From NCBI GenBank assembly GCA_002917075.1, contig NTMA01000004.1:248001-312000 (forward strand): DNA of 64,000 nucleotides. Direction: 5' to 3'. The notes under the pieces were generated by a model, which was not told the origin of the DNA, did not search any database, and saw nothing but the letters and a program-made list of their open reading frames with translations. A program made the position numbers and the translations under genes. Shown here piece by piece: positions 56,202 to 64,000 of this stretch. This DNA is from Hawksworthiomyces lignivorus (lineage: Eukaryota; Ascomycota; Sordariomycetes; Ophiostomatales; Ophiostomataceae). Every line of letters begins with the position of its first letter. Position 1 is the first letter of the stretch.

Positions 56202-56999
56202 CTTGACGGATAATATTGGTTGTCGAACGGGGGAATTCGAGGTTGTCGGGGGTTGGTCGTCGAGGTGGGTGGTGATAGTCGGAGTGGTGGAGGGAAAGAA
56301 TCGAGAAAAAGCAGCAGTCTCTTCTTGTTCCTTAGCAGTTAATTTTTTTTTCGTGTGATGGTTGGTGGAGCACCTTTTTCGCTGGGTATAGAGAGGAGCC
56401 CGGAAAAAAAATATTCGCAGCAAAAATTCAAAGTTGTGGGAGGGCAAATCCATAAAAGTGGAGTAAGTTTAGTACTGCAGCCAATAATAGACGATAATCC
56501 CCTGGCAGTCTATGAGCCCCCCATCTGTGGCTGGAGTCACTAGCCACATCTAAAAGGGCCAGTCCAGAGGACCAATGAGAAGAGAGCAGCTGTAAGGAAG
56601 TATGTACTTTGTACTCTTCCAAGAGAGAGCATCAGCGCTGAGGACAGTGATCTGCTGAAGCAAAATCGACAGCATGATAATGTACATTGCCGCCAATTTG
56701 GACCGTAGGAGAGGGGATTGTCTCTGGAAATAGTCTCTCAGATGATGGCCTTTCATAGGGTCGATGAAGAAGGAACGATGAGAGAACACGCTAAGAAGGG
56801 CCTTAGACGACAATATGCTGTCACAGTCAACAGGGCTTCATCGTGGATCAAGCTTTGGCATTGCAAGGTGAAAATGATTCAAAAGGCTATAGACGCCCTG
56901 GCTGCGAAAAGAAAGCAAAATGTGCTATCTACATGCATCGTAACAATATTTCAAAAATCGTATAATGACTTCTGTCTTCCTCCTTTTCTTTTGTTTTAC
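56202..56999. promoter_or_regulatory. uS17 promoter region and GH76 3' flank
   Basis: 798 nt. CCAAT-type boxes are visible at about 56483 (gccaataa) and 56572 (accaatga) upstream of the ribosomal protein gene. The right end is the 3' flank of the GH76 gene. No ORF of note. Confidence 0.45.
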
Positions 57000-58943
57000 T
57001 TAGTCAAACCGCGTGTGCTGCGTGACCTCCCACAGACACCGCAGCAGAGACAGCCCGCCGCCCTGCGTCTCGACGGTGCGGCCGCGGCCGCGCGTGTTGG
57101 GGTCGGACGAGCCGCCGGCGACGAACCGCGGCTGGTTCGCCTTGTCCTGGACCGTCTCCTGCTCAGCGTCCTTCCGCTTCTCCGCGGGCGCGTGCCGCGT
57201 GCGCCCGCTGGTCAGGGGCTTCTGCTCGCGCATTGGGGGCGGGGGCAGCGGCGGGCCCGCGTGGGCCGGCGGCGGCACCCAGGTGTCGTCGTGGGGCACG
57301 CCGTAGGTGCGGTAGTCGACGCTGTTGGGGCCGGCGGGCGGGGTAGGCGGGGCGGCGTCGGCGGCGGCGATGTCGATCTGCAGCAGGCCGGCGGTCCACC
57401 ACATGCCGAAGCGTCCCTGGGCATCGCGCGTGGCCAGGGCGGCGCCGGCGTTGTGGCGGATCCAGCCGAGGTAGGCGGCGCAGGCGTCGCGGTGGCCGGC
57501 GCGGGTGGCGGCGTGGACGGGCGCGTCCGTGTCGGTGCCCGCGCCGGTACCCGCAAAGGCCAAGTCCAGCGGCGCGCAGAACGCCGCCAGGTGGTGGAAG
57601 AAGATGCCCTTGAACGTCTGGCTGTCCTGCGAGCACTGGCCGCTGGCGTCGCACTGCTCCTCGAGCACGCCGGCGCGGCCCAGCCCCCGCCACGGCGGCA
57701 GCTGGCCCGGCAGCAGCGCGGCCGGGTCGTCGACCGGCTGGTCGCGCGCGAGGTCCCAGCCGGTCGCCCGCACCACCGCCTGCACCAGCCGGTGGCCGTC
57801 CGCCAGGTACCGCGCGTCGCCCGTCGCCTTCCACAGGCCGATCTGGCCCGTCAGCAGCACGCCCTGGTTGTACGTGTACACCATGTCGTTGCGCTCGTCG
57901 CACCGCCGGTTCGGGTCGCTCGCGTTGTTCCACCCGCTGATGTGGAACCCGTCCGCGTACAGCCCGCGGTCGTCCATCATGCCCGAGCTCGCCAGCCACC
58001 GGTAGCCCGCTAGCGCCGCGTGCAGGTGCTTAGCCTCGTGCGGCTCGCGCGCCAGCCGCGGGTCGTCGCCCGCCGCGCTCGGGTCCTCCACCTGCTGCGC
58101 GCCCTGCGCGCCCGCAAACGGCGACGGGTTCGCGTCGCCCGGAAAGTACAGGTACATGGACGCCGACGCCGCAATGTACAGCTCGTTGGTGATGGCGTTC
58201 TTGTACGGCTCCAGCCGCGGGTTCCACACCATGCCGCCGCCGCACAGCGTCGTGTCCCAGCCCTGCGCCGCAATGTCCCAGAAGATCCGCGCCCGGTGCG
58301 CAAACGCCGGCACCCACAGGTTGCCGTACCAGCTCTGGTTGCGCAGCTCCAGCACGGCCTGCGGCGCCAGCGGCGGCGGCGCCGCCGCCGCGTCGCCGTC
58401 GCCCCACTCCCCGAACAGCGTTGTGTGGTAGTCGATGAACTCGACCGCCTCCAGCCAGCCCAGCACCACCCACAGCATGTCGTCGTACGCCTCGTTGCGG
58501 ATGGCAAACGCGTCCTGCCCAAAGTAGTAGCTGATGATCTGCGAAAAGTACCGCGTGATCAGGTTCTCCTTGGCCCGCAGCCCGTCCTCGACAGACAGGC
58601 CCTCTGATAGCGAGCTCAGCGCCCCTGCCACGTACGTTCCCATCACCGCCGCCGTCCAGTCGATCGCTTTGGGCCACTGGCCCAGCCACGGCTCAAAGTA
58701 GTCGTCCTGCATCACCCGCAGCGCTTCCAAAAAGTCGTCCAGCAGCTCCAGCCGCGTCGGTTCGGCGTCCGCGCCGCGCGCCGTACGCCCGCCGTTTGCC
58801 AGAGCGCTTCTCCTCTCTGCTACGGCAGAGGGCAGAAACGGATTTGGCGCGTCTGGCGAAGAGAGTGCTGCACCGGCGGGGCCGAGCGCAATGGCCGACA
58901 AGGCTAGCGCAGCACATGCGCATCGTGCGAGCCTGGTGACCAT
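57000..58943 (-). CDS. Secreted glycoside hydrolase family 76 (alpha-1,6-mannanase)
   Basis: Single exon, 647 residues from the ATG at 58943; an in-frame ATG 17 codons upstream would bury the signal peptide. A signal peptide (MVTRLARCACAALALSAIAL) leads into the GH76 domain: FAIRNEAYDDMLWVVLGWLE, with the paired Asp-Asp candidate catalytic residues, then FWDIAAQGWDTTLCGGGMVW and NPRLEPYKNAITNELYIAAS. Later MVYTYNQGVLLTGQIGLW and QTFKGIFFHHLAAFC match the family. GH76 enzymes cleave or transglycosylate alpha-1,6-mannan in cell walls. A Pro/Arg-rich tail of about 110 residues follows the domain; no GPI signal is seen. Codon use is extremely GC-rich. Confidence 0.88.
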   Translation of the reverse strand: MVTRLARCACAALALSAIALGPAGAALSSPDAPNPFLPSAVAERRSALANGGRTARGADAEPTRLELLDDFLEALRVMQDDYFEPWLGQWPKAIDWTAAVMGTYVAGALSSLSEGLSVEDGLRAKENLITRYFSQIISYYFGQDAFAIRNEAYDDMLWVVLGWLEAVEFIDYHTTLFGEWGDGDAAAAPPPLAPQAVLELRNQSWYGNLWVPAFAHRARIFWDIAAQGWDTTLCGGGMVWNPRLEPYKNAITNELYIAASASMYLYFPGDANPSPFAGAQGAQQVEDPSAAGDDPRLAREPHEAKHLHAALAGYRWLASSGMMDDRGLYADGFHISGWNNASDPNRRCDERNDMVYTYNQGVLLTGQIGLWKATGDARYLADGHRLVQAVVRATGWDLARDQPVDDPAALLPGQLPPWRGLGRAGVLEEQCDASGQCSQDSQTFKGIFFHHLAAFCAPLDLAFAGTGAGTDTDAPVHAATRAGHRDACAAYLGWIRHNAGAALATRDAQGRFGMWWTAGLLQIDIAAADAAPPTPPAGPNSVDYRTYGVPHDDTWVPPPAHAGPPLPPPPMREQKPLTSGRTRHAPAEKRKDAEQETVQDKANQPRFVAGGSSDPNTRGRGRTVETQGGGLSLLRCLWEVTQHTRFD

Positions 58944-60636
58944 AGTGGGCAAGAAGTAGCTGCTGAATAAATAGCCAACACTGGTAGAATGCAAAAGCGA
59001 TGAGGGTCGTCAACGGTCGCTGGATACTGAGCCAGCAGTCCAGCAAGGGGCGGCCGGCCTCAGTGACGTGATTTACAGAAGCATGAATGCCGTAGGAGGC
59101 GTCTACGGCCGCGTTCCTAAGGCTATTGAGAGAAGCGGGTCCTTGCAGCGTTTCGGAGTCAATCCTCCAAAAGAGAACAAGGGCCAGCTCTTAGGACGTC
59201 GCAATTGCAGCGCTGACAGCTGTAGAAAAACTCGCCCTGAAACGAGTCCTAGCCAACAAATGTCACAGACCACTGAATCTCACCTCAGTAAAGAGGGAAG
59301 AGAGAGCTGGAGAGACAAGGTGAGGAGGAACGAAAGAAGAGAGGAGGTTCTGTGTTCAGGAAGGGAAATGAGAAGCCGCACAGCAGTTCAAGAGAAAGTT
59401 GGAAATGCCGCTTTCCTTCTTTTTGTTCAGGCAAAGCAGAAGCGGTAGGACTTCGGCATTGAAGACGGAGGGCGCAGGTACAAGGATAAAAGAAGAGCGT
59501 AAGAGACAGAGTGCGGAGGAAGAAGAAGCCCCAGAAAAAAAAAAGGAAAATGACAAAATGCCCAGAGCAAAGCCACCGCGTACTTTCTTGACAGGGCAAG
59601 CCAATGCGACCTAAGAATGCGAGCAGTGCAGAGACAGTTCCAAGCTCTTGTGAAGTTCAAGAGGAGAATAAATGGTGTCGTATAACTAGCAATAAACAAA
59701 ATACACAGATAAAATACGAAAGATGACAGCAGGATGGCCAAATACGAAGACTGCCATCTCTGGCTGTTTTTTCAATTCCCCATCCTATTTCCCTATTTCT
59801 GGTCTGGTCTCCTCGCCTCGTAACCTATCAATAGCCACACACGCCATCCCATTCGCTACAAATTCTCCTTGCAGCAGACGCTTTTGGGTAGCAAAAAGGT
59901 TAAAAAAAGGCACGGGGTCCACTAGCTATGCAGGCCCTTGATCCTTAACGACTTAGTCGTCCTGCAGGGAACGGCAGCTATGCACTCTCTCGCACAAGAA
60001 GGCTGCGCAGAACCTGAACACATGGATGGACACTTTCCACAGATGCGTTCTAGAGAGCCGCCGTTCCCTCTGCTCTTTGGGGCGTCTTCCAGGGACTGCG
60101 GGGAAGCGGGGAAGCCGAGCATCTGTGATCCCCTTTCGCGAGCCTGTAAGCCCTGTCACGATCTGCACTCTTTCAATTTGTGCTCAACACTCTGCAAACA
60201 AGGACCCCTACTTTTTCGAATATGAAAATCCACCATTTTGGTTGCAGGACGGCTCTAGGAGGGGCATGCGGATCGATCTAGGCGTCGGGTGACCAACATT
60301 CAAAGGAGAAAAGAAAGTTGATAAATTTTATCCCGAGAGTAGCCACTCTTTACATTTCATTCTACAGGCAAGAAATTGGTTGAAGTAGGTTCTAATTCGA
60401 CGGCACTCCTTTGGCTAGATACATTGGCTATGGACTAAGATCCAACTTGCGTTCTGAAGCTTCTTCAAGAACAATGGGTGTCCCCTCCTGCCAGCGTGAC
60501 TATGCTGGGTCCCGTGTCCTCGCACTTGGTACCACACACATCTCGATTTTGGAGCTGCATCAGTCCGATAGCACGCAGCTGCAGGTGACCATGTATGCTA
60601 ATCTGTTCGGAGGGCAACCTCAATAAACCACACACA
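58944..60636. other. Intergenic, GH76 promoter and oxygenase 3' flank
   Basis: 1.69 kb between two minus-strand genes. The GH76 promoter lies at the left. Purine-rich sequence occurs at 59280-59560. Open frames up to 126 codons show no family resemblance. No RNA gene was seen. Confidence 0.55.
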
Positions 60637-61636
60637 TCAGTAGACGGACGGCTCTTTGTCCTTGACATCGGCACCTCCTCTCTCTACTCGCGCCAACGCC
60701 ATTCGCTCGTCTCTCCACTAGTACCTTTGTATTAGACTTGTAGGAACTAAAGCCAAAAAGGAGAAATAAAAAAGCAAAAGAAAAGAGAGGGGGCCCGAGA
60801 AGGGGAGGGGGCCAAGCTCACCTTGCCGCACGAGATGGGCGCGTAGCGCGGCGGGTGCGCCTCGTCTGTGCAGGTGGGCACCACGGCGCACTCGGCGTCG
60901 TAGTTGAAGCCGAAGAAGAAGGGCATCGAGTAGCGCGGCACCGCCTGCCGGTTGTACACGCGGTGCACGGTCGACCGGAACCGGTCGTTGGACAGCCGCT
61001 GCAAGAAGTCGGCAATGTTGACCACGAGCGTGCCGGGCAGCGGCGTGGCGCCGACCCACTCGTAGGGCACGTCATCGTCGCCATCCGCGCCGTCCGCGCC
61101 GCCGCCGCCAGTGCCGCTCTGCGGGAGCAGCGCCTCCAGCCCGCCACTGCCGTCCTGCCACAGCAGGGTGAAGCACTGCATGTCCGTGTGGGCGCCGATG
61201 CCGGCATCGACTTCGCCGCTCTCGGCTTCCTTTTCTTCGTCGGCCTCCTCCGTGCCCGGGTAGCGGATGTACAGGCCGTCGGACCCTGGGTGCGTGGTGA
61301 CGGCGTCAAAGTAGTCCTCGTGCAGGTCCAGCGCGAGCGCGAACAGCCGCACCAGCCGCCGCGCCAGCTGCAAGCAGTCCTGCCACCACGCCAACGTCGC
61401 CTCCTTGAGGCCCGGCAGGTGCCGCGTGTTCTCCCAGAGCCAGTCGCTGCCCTGCGACAGCTCCGGCGGGAACGACCCGGCCGGCGCGCAGCTGTGCTGT
61501 GGGTCGTACTCGGGCTGGTAGCGGAAGTTGAAGCCTTCTTTGAGATCTAGATATCGGGGAGGAAGACGCCGCAGCCACAAACAAGCTAGTCAGCACAGAG
61601 AAGTTTCTTTCCATGATTCTTTTTCTTTAAAAAAAA

Positions 61637-61671
<35 letters not shown>

Positions 61672-62164
61672 GCGCCCAGAGGATGCCCGGCTTACCCTTG
61701 GTCTCCGAGCGGTTGACCTGCCCGCTGCGCACCGGGGAGTACCCGTTGCCTCGTGGCTTCCCTGGCAGTCGCGAGTGGACTCGCATCTTCTCCTCTAGGG
61801 GCAGCGCAAAGAACCGCTCAGCCTGGTCGCGGGCCGCTGCGATCACATCATCGGAGATGCCGTGGTTGGCCACATAGAAGAAGCCGGGACCTGTGGCGGC
61901 CGCGCGGATAGCGGCGACGACGCGCGCCTTGGCCTGTTCTGCGTCGGCGTCTACATCGCTTGCGTCGCCATTTTCCTGCTTCTGTCCATTCGTCATGCCG
62001 TCGGCTCTCTTCTTCTTTTTGAAAAACCATAGCCCCTCCAGATCAATGACCGGTATCTCGTCGGCTCGCGCCGGCCGCACAGCCGCCGTCGATACACGTC
62101 GGTGCGCCGGCCCGCCCAGCGTCAGCAGCTCAACCCTTGTGTATGCTGGAGCGGCGGCAGTCAT
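60637..62164 (-). CDS. 2-oxoglutarate/Fe(II)-dependent oxygenase (IPNS-like)
   Basis: Three exons: 61696..62164, 60822..61546 and 60637..60717; 424 residues. Splicing recovers NRSETKDLKEGFNFRYQPEY across intron 1 (149 nt, containing a 31-base homopolymer) and ISCGKWRDERMALARVE across intron 2. The N-terminal DIOX_N part shows EIPVIDLEGLWFF and PGFFYVANHGISDDVI. The jelly-roll carries the iron ligands in GIGAHTDMQCFTLLWQD (His and Asp) and STVHRVYN (His), and the co-substrate Arg-x-Ser in PRYSMPFFFGFN. The family couples 2OG decarboxylation to hydroxylation or ring chemistry of small molecules; the substrate is unknown. A Lys run and acidic inserts are low complexity. A short-chain dehydrogenase lies upstream in the same orientation. 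Confidence 0.9.
61640..61670. repeat. Poly-G tract of 31 nt inside an intron
   Basis: 31 consecutive G on the plus strand, so 31 C on the sense strand of the oxygenase gene, between the donor and acceptor of its first intron. The exact length may be a sequencing estimate. Confidence 0.85.
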
Positions 62165-62736
62165 TTTATATATCTTCTTGGCAGAGTGTTGCTTCCCAGT
62201 GTATTGTTGAAGATTGATCGTGAATGTGAATTAGGCAACCAAGAGGCTCTCCCGAGATAAAGCCGTCTTACTGCGGGCTCTCGAAAACCTCCCACCACGA
62301 AATCTGCAGGTGAGTCGATAATACGATAACCTGCATCCCGTCATTTTGGACAAATAAAACGGGCGAGAAACTAATAAAAAAATTAAGTCTGCCTCAAACT
62401 GTTTCAGTGTAATGTCGTCAAATAATTATTTGACAAGATATACATGCAATGGTAATTTTATGTGTATAGTTTTTTTTTTATAAATAAAAAACCAAAAAAA
62501 TTCTAGACTAATAAATACAATTAAATCAATATCAAATTTATCAAAATCAAGACAAATATGGGCACAAGTGACATTTATCGAGGGATTTAAAAATTTCAAA
62601 CAAAATCTGTCTTAATTTGGGCATTATTCGTATATCAAAGTGTGGTGAACATGAAAAAAGGACATTTCCCTCTTCGCGGAGGATACCGCGATATTCGCTT
62701 TTTTATCAGACACGCCGTGAGCACTTTAGTCGGCTC
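62165..62736. other. Intergenic with AT-rich island
   Basis: 572 nt between the oxygenase promoter and the 3' end of the dehydrogenase gene, both minus strand. From about 62340 to 62640 the sequence is strikingly AT-rich and composed of short TA/AAA words, unlike the flanks. No ORF seen. Confidence 0.6.
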
Positions 62737-63786
62737 TTAAAAGTCTTCGGGCAACCCCACCAGCTTGATGCTGGCCTTCCAGAGGGCGGCCTCCTTCTCC
62801 GGGTTGAATGCCCAGGGAGCGTAGCCGTCGGCGATCATGCCCTCGGTCTGGTCGCCGGAGTTCTCGGGCACCTGCGGCGCGACGCGGCAGTCCTCGAGGT
62901 AGACGCCGCCCTTGCCCTCGAGCTCATGAGCGACGGCGGCGAAGAGGGTGGTGGCGGCGCCCTGCTCGGCGCTCTTGTTGTACTTGACCATGCGGGGATC
63001 CTCCATGTTCTTGGTCATGTAGCCTGGGTCCAGGTGGCGCTGCAGCGGGGTGGTGATGAAGCCGGGCATGAGCGAGTAGCCGTGGATAGCGCCGTGCTCG
63101 GCGTCGCCGCCGTACAGGCGGTCCAGCTCGTTGGCCATGTAGATGTTGGCCAGCTTGGAGGCGGCGTAGCCGATCAGCGGGTTGTAGGCGCCGGGCTTGG
63201 CCAGCTGCAGGTCGTCGAGGTCTAGCTCGCCCCAGCGGTGGCCCGAGCTGGACACGTTGACGACGCGGCTGGCGAAGCCGGGGCTGGCTAGCGAGCCCTT
63301 GCGCAGCAGGCCGCGCAGCAGGCCGAACAGGTAAAAGTGCGCAAAGTGGTTGGTGCCGATCTGCGCCTCGAAGCCGTCCTTGGTCTCGGTGCGCTCCTGG
63401 ATCATCATGACGCCCGCGTTGTTGATCAGCAGGTTGATGCCCGCCGGCTCCGCTTTGATGATCTCCTCGGCCGCCGCCTTGACCGTCGCCAGGTCGGTCT
63501 GGTCCGCGTACACCAGGCGCACTTGGCCCGACGCCACCATCTCGGCGCCCAGCGCCTTCTTGGTCTTCTCCAGATCGCGCGCCAGCGCGTAGATCTTGAT
63601 GCCCGTGGCCGCCAGGGCCAGCACCGTCTGCGGGCCGATGCCGGACGACGTGCCCGTCACCACAGCCACCTTGCCGGCGAACTCGCCCTCACGCTTCTCG
63701 TCCTTGACGATCTGCAGAGCAGTAGGGCGGGCGTCACCGGGACCCGCCCGGACATCGGCCTTGTGAACAGCTTCGTAGCGAGACAT
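62737..63786 (-). CDS. Short-chain dehydrogenase/reductase (SDR)
   Basis: Single exon, 349 residues. A Rossmann fold with the cofactor motif VVTGTSSGIG (about residues 42-51), LLINNAGVMM, the catalytic serine region NVSSSGHRWGE, and the active-site YAASK with partner SKLANIYMANEL. The layout matches the WWOX/retinol-dehydrogenase-like fungal SDRs that use NADP(H); an N-terminal extension of about 38 residues precedes the Rossmann fold. Later LMPGFITTPLQRHLDPGY and a C-terminal substrate-side part complete the fold. The substrate is not predictable. It is upstream of the 2OG oxygenase gene on the same strand, with a separate promoter. Confidence 0.9.
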   Translation of the reverse strand: MSRYEAVHKADVRAGPGDARPTALQIVKDEKREGEFAGKVAVVTGTSSGIGPQTVLALAATGIKIYALARDLEKTKKALGAEMVASGQVRLVYADQTDLATVKAAAEEIIKAEPAGINLLINNAGVMMIQERTETKDGFEAQIGTNHFAHFYLFGLLRGLLRKGSLASPGFASRVVNVSSSGHRWGELDLDDLQLAKPGAYNPLIGYAASKLANIYMANELDRLYGGDAEHGAIHGYSLMPGFITTPLQRHLDPGYMTKNMEDPRMVKYNKSAEQGAATTLFAAVAHELEGKGGVYLEDCRVAPQVPENSGDQTEGMIADGYAPWAFNPEKEAALWKASIKLVGLPEDF

Positions 63787-64000
63787 GTTGTGAAATAAGA
63801 AGCTATGGAAAGCTTTTTTTTTGGGGGGGGGGGGGGGGGGGGAGGAAGAGGAAGGGTAAGGGAGGTCGATGGTAGAAGAAATGCAGGATGTTCGAGAGGG
63901 AACAGCTTCTTGTTTTCAAGGAGGCTATGTTGCTATGGTAAGTTTGGAAGAGACAATAGTAAAACAAAGGAGAGGAACGCATAGAGGGATGGCGTTCCTC
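63787..64000. promoter_or_regulatory. SDR gene 5' region with poly-G tract
   Basis: The upstream region of the dehydrogenase gene, cut by the window edge. A run of T then 20 G (63823-63842) lies about 37 nt before the start codon, so it is likely in the 5' UTR or core promoter. Confidence 0.55.

Noticed and set aside
56718..58013. A 431-codon plus-strand open frame opposite the GH76 gene
   Set aside because: Arg/Val/Ala-rich reverse-frame artefact of very GC-rich codons.
61586..61695. A proline-run extension of the first oxygenase exon
   Set aside because: The run is the translated homopolymer of the intron; the GTAAGC donor with acceptor at 61547 restores the family sequence.

Overview
The window is nuclear DNA of a filamentous ascomycete (Pezizomycotina, most likely a Sordariomycete). 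The evidence is the gene content (a NACHT-WD40 receptor, Spc7 with MELT repeats, an Ame1 kinetochore protein, an Rvs167-type BAR-SH3 protein, a fungal LicD protein), the short 59-160 nt GT-AG introns with CTAAC/CTGAC branch sites, GC-rich coding sequence in AT-richer spacers, and a decayed Ty3-type integrase. There is no operon structure, CRISPR array, tRNA or rRNA that I could see. All identifications come from reading the protein sequences; no database search was run.

Layout. 0.2-1.3 kb: ribosome biogenesis factor Rrp7 (-). 1.8-6.6 kb: a 1589-residue NACHT-WD40 NLR (-), divergent from an MFS transporter (+, 7.9-9.6 kb) across a 1.2 kb spacer with a 19-bp pyrimidine tandem repeat. 10.5-12.8 kb: a fusion of a MOSC domain with a complete flavin/NAD/2Fe-2S reductase (-). 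15.5-18.4 kb: an F-box protein (+). 20.6-22.3 kb: BAR-SH3 protein (-). 23.9-26.0 kb: mitochondrial cysteine desulfurase Nfs1 (+). 26.7-27.2 kb: retrotransposon remnant. 28.7-29.4 kb: CsbD-like stress protein (+). 29.7-31.6 kb: ADGF-type adenosine deaminase (-). 32.9-37.2 kb: 5-oxoprolinase (+). 37.7-42.4 kb: kinetochore scaffold Spc7/KNL1 (-). 43.2-44.7 kb: Erd2-like receptor (-). 48.1-49.3 kb: LicD-family protein (+). 50.1-53.0 kb: inner kinetochore protein Ame1/CENP-U (+). 53.3-54.4 kb: twin-CX9C protein (-). 55.2-56.2 kb: ribosomal protein uS17 (-). 57.0-58.9 kb: secreted GH76 mannanase (-). 60.6-62.2 kb: 2-oxoglutarate/Fe(II) oxygenase (-). 62.7-63.8 kb: short-chain dehydrogenase (-).

Most genes are unrelated housekeeping functions. 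Three local associations deserve attention: the NLR and exporter sharing one promoter region; two outer/inner kinetochore linker genes (SPC7, AME1) within 15 kb; and the 2OG oxygenase beside a short-chain dehydrogenase, both on the minus strand. The most unusual single protein is the MOSC-reductase fusion, which looks like a self-contained molybdenum-cofactor reductase chain. Exon models were built by hand from splice sites, reading-frame closure and family alignment from memory; several use very small exons (10, 10, 15, 24 and 26 nt).
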